The notes beneath the pieces are model-generated. The model did no database searches. It was not told where the DNA came from and saw only the letters and a list, made by a program, of their open reading frames with translations. A program made the position numbers and the translations under genes. From Cardiocondyla obscurior (taxonomy: Eukaryota > Arthropoda > Insecta > Hymenoptera > Formicidae), in NCBI RefSeq assembly GCF_019399895.1, contig NC_091877.1:5104419-5168418 (forward strand): a stretch of 64,000 bases of DNA, written 5' to 3'. Below, piece after piece: positions 44,244 through 54,788 of this stretch; positions within the stretch are counted from its first letter, which is position 1, and each line of letters opens with the position of its first letter.

Positions 44244-44800
44244 TATATAACAAAAATATTTAAATAATAATATTGTTACGTCCAGGCCGTTGATAATTAG
44301 AGATAGATGGATAAGGATGAAGCAGATCTGGGTAACTGACCTTAAAATCTCGAGATACACAACAAATAGTGTACTCGAGAAACCGTTCACACCAAAGGCT
44401 AAGATAAGAGTCAATGTCTCGGAAGACAATATGACGTCTTATTTAAGCCGCGTGATCGGTGGCTGCTTATTTTAATAAGGTGATAGAAAAATCACCTGTT
44501 ATCAGGGATGGGGCCGGTGCGACTTAAAGTTAAAATAATCCGAAAGACAGATTTATAAAAAGAAAACAAAAGAACAATGTATATTTTCAGAAAAAAATTA
44601 CAGTTGAATGATTATAATATTATTAAAAAAAATACGCAAAGGTGTAAAAGGGAACGCTAAGGAACTGGAGGAGAGTAGAAATTTGATAAATGTGATTCAG
44701 GAAGAATAAAAGGAATAGGATGTTCAGGGTGGTATACAAAAATGACAGGATCGTTGTCGGATAGGTTAAATTCGGTTTTAAATGCTGGAGGAGGGAAAGA

Positions 44801-45177
44801 TTAATATTCCGTGGAATCTTGAGGTGGCTGAGGATATTTGGCTGCGACTTTGTTAAGGAAATGTCTGTATCGATCGTTAGTCAGAGGAGAGAAAGGAGAG
44901 TTAAAAGAATGAGAGAAACTCGGAAGTGCTATCGGTGGAGGGGTAGAAGGGTCAAAGGAAGGAATAAAATTCGGAGATTCTACGGGAGTAGGGAAATATG
45001 AAGGGCCTTGAGATTCACAATAATCTGCATATAGTCTTAATTTTGGATAGCAAATTCTACAGTTATAGCTTCCGCCACATGGCATAGGAATTCTTCTTTT
45101 TAGTTCCACAAGCAAATAATCGTACTCGGAAAAACGATTTTCTGATTCCGCAAGAAGGCGTGGTTGCGTTCTGCTCA
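44801..45177 (-). CDS. LTR C-encoded small protein
   Basis: About 125 codons, open from 45178 to the stop at 44801. The genomic start codon is GTG, not ATG; as in A/B a spliced leader may supply the start, but the junction I infer (donor 45244, acceptor GTGAG or GAGCAG near 45173) does not create an obvious ATG. The N-terminal half has KRRIPMPCGG and NCRICYPKLRLYADYC, four Cys that could bind zinc. The C-terminal half is Pro/Ser/Phe-rich. No family recognised. Confidence 0.45.
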
Positions 45178-45289
45178 CAATAATAAGTGATATTGAATTT
45201 AGTAATTTTAACGGTTATTCGAGAAAAATGAATGTTTGACTTACTACTTAAGGCTGTTTAGAAATTCGGGACCCGTACTTATAAAATGC

Positions 45290-45425
45290 CCTTGGCGTAT
45301 ATTCGTCCTACTGGCGGATCAGCGGATTTGTGGTACCGGTGTATCGGCAGATTCGTACTTCCGGCGGATCGGCAGGTTTGTGCTTCTAGCGGATCGGCTG
45401 GTTTGTCCTTCTGGTCGGAGCACGC
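45290..45425 (-). repeat. 25-bp tandem repeats in LTR C leader
   Basis: About four to five diverged copies of GCCGATCCGC-GAAGYACRAA on the minus strand, between TATA and the splice donor. They create a repetitive short frame (45279-45557) that is probably not a gene. Confidence 0.6.
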
Positions 45426-45510
45426 TGGGTTATCACATGGATCGCGGGTATAATTACGCCCGATGCCAAGAAACTTTTTGAGAATGATCATCCAAACGGC
45501 CCGCTCGGGC

Positions 45511-45518
45511 TTTTTATA
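45511..45518 (-). promoter_or_regulatory. TATA box of LTR C
   Basis: Minus-strand TATAAAAA upstream of the repeats, donor and frame, all in one orientation. Confidence 0.5.
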
Positions 45519-46276
45519 CGAATTCATAAAGGTGTTATTTATTGGTGCCGCGTGCACCGCTTATCGTAGGGCTGTCTGATTCATTTTTCTCGAATTTTCC
45601 ATTTCCGAAGAAAAAATTCTTTTCTTATTAATAATTCACTTGACTTTTTATTTACTATTAGTCATTGTTCTGTCCGATGTCAGCGCGTTAACACTCACAC
45701 GGTAGTTCGTTTTTTATATAATATATTTATTGTTCGAATCACGGAGACATTAAGTCTTACAAATACTTTCACTTTAAAATTATTAATTTCACCCGCAACA
45801 ACGCCTGATAAAGAACGAACTTTATCGGTCGCGTGGCGAAAACGCACTTCGCGTACAGGCGCCTTCCTGATAACCAAATAACTGGTATCGTCGCCTAGGG
45901 AAGGATGGCCACTTCTACGTTTAATCTATTACGGAATATTAGCGCTTTTATCAAAAGCTTCGCCCGTCGAAGTCGCACGGTCCGAGGTTTTCTCTAGACT
46001 GATTTCGGAAGTTCGGTTTCTTCGCAATTTCGGGAAGAAAACGGGGGAACTTTCTATGATTGGTCGAAACAGTATAATAAAATCCTTCGGATAGGATATC
46101 GGTGACTCTCTTGAAGTCTGGATTCCTTTCGCGACGCTAGAGATAAGGCTCTATTGTTCGGCCTAAAAGCCGCGATCAAAAATGCCGCGTCGGCGGGCAA
46201 ACTTCTTTAATCTTTCGGCAGTATTTCTTTATTTGTTAGTCGTGCACGACAACGCGTATACGTGTAAATATGTATA

Positions 46277-46654
46277 TACAGGGTGTCCCAGATCAGTGGG
46301 CGATGCTGTAAATAATAGGTAGATTTAATCAAATTAAAACGAAAAGTCCTTTACCATTTTGAAAAATTCTCAGTAGTTTTCGAGAAAAAAATTAAAATAT
46401 ATAAAATTTATAAGCGTAAGAGCGACAAGAAAGCTGCGCGTGAGTGAGCGCGACAAGCAAATGACTAGAAATGGCACCGTCGTCTGTCGCGCTCACTCAG
46501 CCCACGCTTCCTCGTCGCTCTTACGTGTACATAAATTAATTTTTTTCTTGAAAACTATTGAGAATTTTTCAAAATGGTACAGGACTTTTCGTTTTAATTC
46601 GATTAAATCTACCTATCATTTTCGGCATCGTCCACTGATCTGGGACACCCTGTA
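46277..46654. mobile_element. foldback MITE (378 bp) nested in LTR C
   Basis: TACAGGGTGTCCCAGATC...GATCTGGGACACCCTGTA with TA duplications. Core GCGTGAGTGAGCGCGACAAG as in the other copies. Confidence 0.9.
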
Positions 46655-46838
46655 TATGTGTTACGATACATAACAGTCATCTTTATAAAATCAGAATGTT
46701 CTAGAAAAAAAGAAATTAAAAAGGGCGTGGACGTAACAATATACATACAATAAAAAAAAAAATATTATACATACTTTGATCCCATGTCGCGGGGTCCTAG
46801 CACGCACTCTGTGCCATGTATTCAACTCATATAGGGTG

Positions 46839-47165
46839 CCCGATATAATTTTGCTCCCGAAAACTATAGATAGTTATTAAGAAAAAAAGTCGAAAAGTCA
46901 AGTATCATTTTAAGAAATTTGTAATTGTTACTTAGTAAAAAAATTAAATCTTTAAAAACAAACGTGAAGAATGCTATGAGTCGGGCGCGATAAACGACGA
47001 CAAAAGTATATTAGAAGAGGGATACGGAATTATCGCGCAACATTAATCGCTTGCTAACCCCACCCACCTTTATTAAGCAATTGCAGTCATGCAATAATTC
47101 CGTCTATCCCTTGAAAATATACTTCCGTTTTCGACTGCCGCGTCTAACTCACAGTGATTTTCGCT
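46839..47165. mobile_element. half of a foldback element
   Basis: Begins ATAGGGTGCCCGATATAA. Its sequence (GTCGAAAAGTCAAGTATCAT...) is mirrored, inverted, at about 49206-49340, so the two may be arms of one element split by later insertions including LTR F. Confidence 0.45.
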
Positions 47166-47546
47166 CGTTTGTCAATTTGTCATACACCCGCGTAAAAAAG
47201 TAGCTATTACTCTTGTAAAGGAGAAACAATATGATACGGACAATAAACCATTTATTGTTTGCTTAACAATAAGACGTGCAAAAAAAAATTTTGAATGGGA
47301 TAAAGATAAAAAATTATTTATTATACAAAATGTGACAAAGTCACTATTAAACAAATCACCTCTCGGCCCCGCGCCGCGACCACTAGCCGTCGGCACTAAA
47401 AATATTCGCGCAATCTTGTAAAACGGCATTAGGTAACACGGGCCGACCATCCGCCCGCAACGTATAATACGGGCCGACCATCCAACCGTGCCGCGCACCG
47501 CTACAAGTTGCTCGTGAGAGGGTTTCCCCTCTCTCGAGCCCACGGA

Positions 47547-47554
47547 TATATAAA
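47547..47554 (+). promoter_or_regulatory. TATA box of LTR F
   Basis: TATATAAA, matching TATATAAG on the minus strand of LTR E (59884-59891). Confidence 0.55.
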
Positions 47555-47589
47555 CTAGCTCAAATGCGAGTCAGCACCTTATTTCGATC

Positions 47590-48060
47590 TAGAGAGCACT
47601 CCAGAAACCGACCCACCGGGACTTGGGCGCTCCCAAGCCTTTTCTCAACCGGGCTCACTTGATTCTCGATACCAAAACCGACCGGACTCGGGCGCCCCCA
47701 AGCCTTTCCTTCACCGGACTCTCTCGGCCCTCGACATCACTCTCTACCTGACTCGGGTGCCTCCGAACCTCTTTCCTTAACCGGGCGCACCCATTTCCAG
47801 ACACCGTTCTCTACCCGACTCGGGCGCTCCCGAGTTTTCTTCCTCAACCGAGGGCACTCGGCTCCAAGCACCGCTCTCTACTCGAATCGGGCGCTTCCGA
47901 GACCCTTTCCTTAACCAGGCGCACCCAGCTCCAGTTATCGCTTTCTATCCGATTCGAGCGCTCCTGAGCCTCTTTCTTTGAATGGGCGCACCCGGCTCCA
48001 GGCACCGCTCTATCTGACTTGGGCGCTCCCAAGCCTGTTTCCTTTAACCGGGCACCCCCG
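47590..48060 (+). repeat. LTR F minisatellite 1 (about 65-75-bp unit)
   Basis: Six to seven diverged units with GACTCGGGCGCTCCCGAGC and ACCGGGCGCACCCGGCTCC, each unit holding two short GC hairpins. Confidence 0.75.
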
Positions 48061-48069
48061 GTTTTTCTA

Positions 48070-48345
48070 CACGATCGCGGAGACCCGTCACGACCAACAC
48101 AACCTGGACGGCCCTACCTGTGCCACTGCGCCAAAGACTCGCGACCGCGGAGCTCTGTTACAACCGACACGACCTGGACGGCCCTACCTGTACACCCGCG
48201 CCAAAGATTCGCGACCGCGGAAACTCTGTCACGACCGATAAATCCAGAACGGCCTTATCTGGACACCGGCATCAAGATTTGCAACCGCGGAGACTGTTAC
48301 GATTGTTATGACCTGGGCGGCCCCCACTTGTATGTTATCGGCAAA
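48070..48345 (+). repeat. LTR F minisatellite 2 (about 67-bp unit)
   Basis: Four units with ACCTGGACGGCCCTACCTG and AAGA-TCGCGACCGCGGA. Confidence 0.75.
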
Positions 48346-48608
48346 GACACATAACCGTATAGAATTGTACGAACAACTCGGAAAAAACAAACATTTTCTC
48401 CATACAACTGTGACGCCGTTCACAGACATATAATTCGAAGCTACACGATCACTTACGACTCGGGCAGGAAACTCACCTCTTTTTTGTAAATATCAACATT
48501 TAAAAATACCTTTAATAAATCAGTTATTTTATTTAATTTACGTCTCGGTCTCTGTCCGTACCCCGGATCCCGCCGAGCTTTGTCCCCGGCCAATGATACT
48601 GTGTTACA

Positions 48609-50060
48609 AAGTCTATATTAATATTTATATAACTTCATCCATTATAAACAATAATTGAATATTAAAATAATAATAAAACATAATTTTAAAGTATTATTTT
48701 TATTGCACATCTCTATGCATCATTTAAACACCATGCATTTTATTAAAATATGGAAGTTAAAAATTTATAATTGGTTATCAGCATGAGCGAAAATGTAACG
48801 TATATACCTCGGTGAAGATATACATGTGCGAATGAGAAAAAATATGATACGCATGTAATAAACTTCTAACTCAGAGTTACGACGTAATAATGAATAAGAA
48901 TTTGAAATTAAAATTCAAAGAATAATGTAGGATACGGATCGAGAATGATTATTATTACGTTGTTAAAATAACTTTTATTTAGAAAGATGATCTGCGTTCA
49001 GTGGCTCGCAAGCAAATGTCAAAGTTCTTTTCTTGTTAGCACACAATCGACTCGACTCTTCCTTGTCTCTCTACGACTGTCTCTTAGCGACGACGACAGT
49101 TGTTACTTTGTTTGTTTGCACATACATTCACCCCCGTTCTCTCCCTAAGGCCCACCCACTCTCACCTGCCGCGCCCGACTTATTATGTGCTCCGCGCCAA
49201 TTCGTCAAAATTCAGTAATATCTTACTCGGTAACGGTTACGAATTTTACTAAATGATATCTGACTTTTCGATTTGTATTCCCGATATCTATCTACAGTTA
49301 CCGGGAAGGAAACCTAATTTCAAACACTCCGTATAGAGAAATAATTTTATTGACACGAATCATTGTTTCGAGCACACGTTCGTCATTATTGTGCCAACGT
49401 TTGTCGTTTTTTATCGGACAAAGGTTTGTTGTGAAAAAAGTGCTGTGCTAAAAAAGGACTCTGTTCTGACTCATTACATTTTTAAGAGTTCCATACCCTG
49501 GAAATTCTTAGCACAATTTGAAAAATTATGCATTTTCTTACTAATGAAAAATCATTATGCATTGTCGTGGAAAGATGGAATCGTTTCATACAGCATGACT
49601 AAACAATTAATTACGGCGGCTGTAGCTGGTGCGAACGGTGACAAGGTGTTACGTCACGTATATGTCAAAAGATATGAGAAACGCACGTAGTTGGTTAATA
49701 TGCTCGACGCCGATGTCAGAAAAAACCACATCATTGAAACTTATAGTCTGCCTTCTTTCAGTTTGTATCCCGATAATAATTAAATTTTCGAAAAAATACT
49801 TTGATACAAAGTTATTCAACTCACTTAGCACTAAAAATAGAATGAATGAAAAACACCCTTTTTTGTAAAAAAATTTGTTTATTAGTATTGTGAAAACGAA
49901 GGACATTTAAGGTTACTCAAGGTTATCAAAATATTATATGATTTTTTCTTAGATGTTCCACAATTTTAATAATAGGTGTTATTTCATAATCTTTATCCGT
50001 TTTCAAAAAAACATAGTAAACTTTTTATTAGACTCGCTCTGTATATATAGTATTCGGTTT
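48609..50060. other. unassigned intronic sequence
   Basis: AT-rich. 49206-49340 is the inverted partner of 46839-47165. A 99-codon plus frame at 49391-49690 (with YVKRYEKRT at its end) is not recognised and has no splice or promoter support. Confidence 0.4.
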
Positions 50061-50064
50061 TGCA

Positions 50065-50391
50065 TGTCACTTCTGAAATTTGTCCATAAACAATAATAAT
50101 TTAAGACAAAAGTCATGTACAATTTTGTAAAATTCGTAACCGTTATTGAGATAAAAATTAAAAGCGTAAAAGCGACAAAAATGCTGCAAGAACGGTACCA
50201 TTCGTAGTCATTCACCTGTCGCGCTCACTCGCAGCTTCTTTGTCGCTCTAACACCTATACATTATACATATTTTAATTTTTTTCTCAGTAACGTTTGAGA
50301 ATTATACAAAATGGTACAAGATTTTTTTACTTATCTCTGAAAGATTAACCTATCTTTATGAGTTTGATAATAAGGGATGGGACACCCTGTA
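50065..50391. mobile_element. foldback MITE next to FAS exon
   Basis: The right end GGGATGGGACACCCTGTA is clear; the left end is degraded. Core TGTCGCGCTCACTCGCAGC. It ends 46 bases before the FAS exon at 50438, leaving room only for the branch site and acceptor. Confidence 0.75.
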
Positions 50392-50437
50392 TATACTCAT
50401 ATACATTTTATTTTATTATTTTATTTATTATGTTTAG

Positions 50438-51131
50438 AGGTATGTCGAATATTTGTGTGACTGACAAGTATCTTAGTTGGGTTGTACCAGAACAATGGAC
50501 AATGGAAGATGCAGCAACGGTTCCAGTCGTGTACTGCACGTGTTATTTTGCTTTGTACATGAAAGGTAAAATTCAAAGAGGAAACAAAGTTTTAATTCAT
50601 TCTGGTACTGGAGGAATTGGTCAAGCCGCAATCAATCTTGCGCTTTATGAAGGTTGCGAAGTATTTACAACTGTTGGCACTGCCGAGAAACGGCAGTTTA
50701 TAAAAAACACTTTTCCCTCTATTCCTGAAGAAAATATTGGAAATTCTCGAGATACTAGTTTTGAACAAATGATTATGCAGCGTACACAAGGTCGTGGAGT
50801 AGATATTGTACTGAATTCTTTAGCTGAAGAAAAATTGCAAGCATCTGTTCGCTGTTTAGCAAATGGTGGTCGTTTTCTAGAAATTGGAAAATTTGATATG
50901 GTTTCCAATAACGCATTGGATTTAAATACTTTTTCTAAAGAAATCAGTTTTTATGGAATTTTATTAGATAAGATATATTCTTCAAGTTTAGAACTAAAGA
51001 AAACGCTGTGGGAAGGTATAGTGAAAGGTTTAACAAATGGCGCTATCAAACCTTTGTGTAGAAAAATTTTTGACAAAAGTGAAATAGAAAATGCTTTCAG
51101 ATATATGGCTGCTGGAAAACATATTGGCAAG
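50438..51131 (+). CDS. fatty acid synthase exon: enoyl reductase core
   Basis: Acceptor TATGTTTAG; the first base completes GG|A of the previous exon. Reads WVVPEQWTMEDAATVPVVYC, then the NADPH-binding VLIHSGTGGIGQAAINLAL, then NSRDTSFEQMIMQ, GVDIVLNSLAEEKLQASVRC, GGRFLEIGKFDM and FRYMAAGKHIGK. All are hallmark animal FAS enoyl reductase blocks. The frame is open. The 3' end is set at AAG|GTACAA; reading on gives a non-conserved tail to 51252, so the true donor is uncertain. KR, ACP and thioesterase exons are not within the remaining 13 kb. Confidence 0.92.
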
Positions 51132-52430
51132 GTACAATTATTTTTGAACATATGTAAAAGTATAAATTATGACACAAAAAAATTTCATAAATTAAAAATA
51201 ATTTTTTTATTTATTAAATGTTATAAAAATAATAAAACATGTAAGTTCAGTTAAATTTAATTTTGTTAAAAAGTTCTTACATTTATTAACAAGTAATATT
51301 AATTAAAAAAAATTATTTTTAATTATTTTTAAAGAATGGAAAGTATTTCATTCGTTCTGAAGTGTGCTACGAATTCGTCTAAACAAAAAACATGATATAA
51401 CAATATCATCAATGTTATAACTCAAGTTCCCGCAAACGGAGGCTTAAGTTAAATCGATAAGTTTCTGCACGTACAGAATAAAAATGCAATTTTGCAAAAA
51501 CAGTAATTGAAACACCGAGCGATATCTGGACGCTACGATAGCTCTCACGTATCAACCGTTTCCATTCTTAGCAAATTCAGCTGATTGCTGTGATTTTATG
51601 TAGCAACAGTCAGGTATATTAGGGACCGCCTGCGAGCCGCTCGCGAGCAGTAAGCAATTGCATTTTATCAAACACGCATCATAAATTCAATACTACTTTA
51701 TTGGACTACTTTTTGCCCATCAGTCCGAAAAACAAACCTCTTAGCACCGGTCACGGTGCTACAACATACAATATATTTATATCAATCGAATGTTTGCTCG
51801 AGCAAAAATAGAATAAAATTTTTTTTACATTTTGAGTCATAAAATGACCGTAGCGCACTTCGCTTCTATGTGTATTTTATATATTCTAAAGGATTTTTTA
51901 TTCCGTAAAGCCAAAAAAAAAGATTTGATCCTTAAAACAAAAAATGATAAAAAAGGAAGCTCCAGAATCTCCTTAACTGTTGTTTTTTCATCTTAATCTT
52001 ATATATGTCCAAAATAAAGCTGACGTTTTAAACCTCCTAGCGACAATATTTTAAAAATTATGTCTGACGTTTGACCGTTTTTATAAGTAAAGTGTCAGGT
52101 TAAACCGTCAATTTAATTTTTTGACAACATACAATTAAAATTTTTTGAAAAAAAACACGCGTACAGCACATTCATGGTTTGTTTTAGTTATTATACAAGA
52201 TGAACGAAAAAGGTTGGAACCCTTTAATATTTCGGAAAATATAAGGTTTTGGAAAAACAATAAGTTGGTATCATTGGTTTGACATTGCAAACTCGTTTTG
52301 AAGGTCACCATTAATTTCTTAAATTAAATACCTTATTTTTTATTACATATTCTTATAGCCGTAGAGTAAGAATTGTTTTTAAACACAATGTAAAATATAA
52401 AATTGCCGAAGGCGGACTTGTTTGATTGAA
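51132..52430. other. AT-rich sequence with an LTR-like end
   Basis: No gene. At 51742-51763 is TTAGCACCGGTCACGGTGC then TACA, the reverse of a TGTAGCACCG LTR start with a hairpin like that of the solo LTR at 20774. A possible other end, TGTTATAACTC, lies at 51411, without a target duplication. Confidence 0.4.
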
Positions 52431-52439
52431 ATTATATGA

Positions 52440-52580
52440 AGTGTCTTGTTCAAAGATGATAAAATTGTAGTACTGCTTGTCATGTCTAACACCACAACGT
52501 TTAAAGTAACAAGTTTCCGATAGATGGCACTTTTCTGTTCAGCCATCTTGCCTCATATTATTTAGTGTGTTTATAATTAT
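52440..52580. repeat. DIRS inverted terminal repeat, low-coordinate copy
   Basis: Contains TGTCTAACACCACAACGTTTA and CCATCTTGCCTCATATTA, the uninterrupted reverse complement of the other repeat. It therefore serves as an empty-site reference for LTR E. Confidence 0.75.
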
Positions 52581-52724
52581 CACGAAAAAGATGATAAGGA
52601 GAATGTTCTTAATTTAAGGTTTCTTTTTTTTCTTTTTTTTTAATAAAAGATGGGTAGGGTGTTATCATCTTCGAACGAGATACTTTATATAATCTCGATC
52701 AAACGAGTCCGTCTTCAGCGTTTG

Positions 52725-52780
52725 ATCGTACGATTATATTACATGTGTTTCGTTCTCGATAAAAAAATTGTAGGTTTTTA
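52725..52780. repeat. DIRS internal complementary region candidate
   Basis: GTTTCGTTCTCGATAAAAAAA matches the reverse complement of 60110-60150. DIRS elements carry such an internal copy of their ends for circle formation; this assignment is inference. Confidence 0.5.
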
Positions 52781-52979
52781 GAGTTAAGTAATAATTTTTC
52801 CTATTTTGTTAAATTTAAATTTTATATTATTTTATTGAATGTAAACTATATATTTTATTGAAAATAAACTTTATAATATTTTATTAGTATAAACTTTACA
52901 ATATCTATAATAATTATTTTATAATTACATATGTATATTTGACATTAGGTTTCTGAATAGGTCTGTCATAAAATTGAAA

Positions 52980-53620
52980 AAATGTTTGAGAACTTGGTGC
53001 CCATTCGGCACTGCGTCTTATTAAATATCTACAGCTCTTTTACACTCTGCCAATATTGAAGCATGTCTTGTGCTATATCCTTTAATCTGACTAGTATCAA
53101 TCTCTGCTTTTTCTAACAAATTTTTAATCCAATGACTTATCGTTTGTGAAGATGCTGTCTTAAACGGTTTTTTTGTTGTTATAAATAAATTTTTTGTATA
53201 TGTTTTTTAGATCTTTAGTGTACTTTAAAAAGTCTATAATTGTAGTTGCTACACATAATTTTAGTCTATCTCTAAAAAATGATAGAATTAGTTCCGGCTG
53301 GAATGCTCCGGGCTTTGAGCATTTTGTTCTTTCTGTAATTTTTATATTTATATCTTTATTTGACTTTATAATGTTATTTATATTAATTAATGCTAATGTT
53401 TATAATCTTTGTCCTGTAGAAATAGTCAAAAGAGTGGCTACTTTTTCAGCAACTTTTCTTAATTTCAATTCTTTAAAGGGAGGTAATTTTTTAATGTAAT
53501 TAAGTCCAGAAGTAATATCCCATGTAGAAAAGTACCTTGGTTTTGATGATCTTTGTTTAAATACCATTTAAAAAAAACGAGAAATTAATCCATTCTTATT
53601 TATGTCATAAATTGAAATTA
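52980..53620 (-). pseudogene. DIRS tyrosine recombinase
   Basis: The minus strand reads LRKVAEKVATLLTISTGQR and LALIN, later KPGAFQPELILSFF, TKDL-type positions, then TASSQTISHWIKNLLEKAEI and GYSTRHAS. The catalytic Arg of TGQR and the H-R motif (TRHAS) are visible; the final Tyr was not located. Frameshifted. Confidence 0.72.
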
Positions 53621-53845
53621 AGGAAATTGTGGAACGAGTAGTATTTAACGTGTTAAAACTAGCACCTTCTGTAAAAAAATTATATAAAAAACTAATAATG
53701 ACAGTTGTACTCGCATTATATAAGTCTACTTTTTTAATATAAGTACATTTGCACTATCGCTTTAAACTACAATCATACTGTTTCAAAGTTGACTTTGTAA
53801 TTGTATTAATCATTACATCTATAGTCTTTTCTGATAATTTTTTTT

Positions 53846-54400
53846 TCAAGAATGATTGCCTGATAATTTGCCTACCACCAATGTGAGGTGGGATGCCAAC
53901 GGGTGTATTCTGTTTCTGGAAGGAGACAATAGTAGATTGTTATTGGGTTTAAATAATATAGTGGGTTCACAAAAGAGAGAGGTGAATAGAGGATACCACG
54001 GTTGGGTTGGCCATAAGAGTACCACAACTGTGTCTGTCGCCTTATTATTAACTATTTTTCTTAAAGTACAAAGAATAAAAGCAAAGGGAAGAAAAACGTA
54101 AAAATTTTTTATTTTTCCATGATTTGGTAAAAGCATCAATAGCATCAGCCTCCGGATTTGAAAAAAATCTAGAATTAATTTTTTTACATTTTTTGTTTAT
54201 TCTGGATGTAAATAAGTCAATGGAAAAGGGACCAAAATAACTTTTTATTTAGTCAAAAACTTTTTGGTAAATTTCTCATTTTGTATCTGTTCTAAACTTT
54301 AGTAATAAACAAGAAATTTTACGATTGTCAATTGCAAATTAGTCGATTCTAAAATAGCCTAGCGGATGATGAAATATGCGCTTGAAAAGAAATAAAGAAC
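53846..54400 (-). pseudogene. DIRS RNase H end and linker
   Basis: The minus strand reads YFGPFSIDLF, SRINKKCKK, NPEADAIDAFTKSW, then LWPTQPWYPLFTSL, FKPNNNLLLSP and HPLASHLTLVVGKLSG, diagnostic of DIRS between RNase H and recombinase. Frameshift near 54100. Confidence 0.78.
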
Positions 54401-54431
54401 AAACAATTGTTTTGAGCACCAAAAGTATATA

Positions 54432-54788
54432 TACAGGGTGTATCATTCCATATTGACAAACTGTCAGAGTTAGATAGGTCTCGTGAATACAAGTTAATAA
54501 GTCCTGTGTGTGAAAATTCTCAATAGTTATTGAGAAAAAAATTAATTTGTCTAGCGCAAGAGCGACAAGGAAACTACGCGTGAGTGAGCGCGACAGGCGA
54601 CGGCACCATTTTTAGCTACTCTCTTGTCGCGCTCACTCACGCGTAGCTTCCTTGTCGCTCTTGCGCTAGACAAATTAATTTTTTTCTCAATAACTATTGA
54701 GAATTTTCACACACAGGACTTATTAACTTGTATCCACGAGACCTATCTAACTCTGACAGTTTGTCAATATGGAATGATACACCCTGTA
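54432..54788. mobile_element. foldback MITE (357 bp)
   Basis: TACAGGGTGTATCATTCC...GGAATGATACACCCTGTA with TA duplications. Arms are almost identical, so this is a young copy. Nested in DIRS. Confidence 0.9.

Larger units (their letters stand above)
44275..46738 (-). mobile_element. solo LTR C (2464 bp including a nested MITE)
   Basis: TGTTACGTCC...GGACGTAACA, a perfect 10-bp inverted pair, with target duplication ATAT (44271-44274, 46739-46742). Minus-strand TATA (45511-45518), 25-bp tandem repeats just downstream, a GTAAGTC donor at 45244, then a 125-codon frame. The layout parallels A and B, but the sequence is not clearly homologous. A foldback MITE sits in the U3 side. Confidence 0.85.
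47331..48608 (+). mobile_element. solo LTR F with two minisatellites
   Basis: TGTGACAAAG...ACTGTGTTACA. Homologous, in the opposite orientation, to LTR E at 58999-60073: same ends, same TATA-array-array-AATAAA order. No clear target duplication, so the left end is assigned by homology. TATA at 47547-47554, AATAAA at 48514-48519. Frames inside are products of the GC-rich arrays. Confidence 0.72.
35494..50437 (+). other. FAS intron, about 15 kb, transposon-filled
   Basis: Splits the enoyl reductase domain. Contains the 36361 palindrome, BEL/Pao remnants, several foldback MITEs and solo LTRs C and F. The stretch 35494-36348 holds no gene; 35870-36340 is GC-richer with TATAAAACGATATAAAAG, possibly an LTR piece. 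Confidence 0.75.

Noticed and set aside
47978..48354. Frames of 87 and 111 codons in LTR F
   Set aside because: Translations of minisatellite 2 in different phases; no conservation with LTR E.
49391..49690. 99-codon plus-strand frame in the second FAS intron
   Set aside because: Looked like a possible exon, but has no recognisable domain, no flanking splice pattern and no FAS homology.
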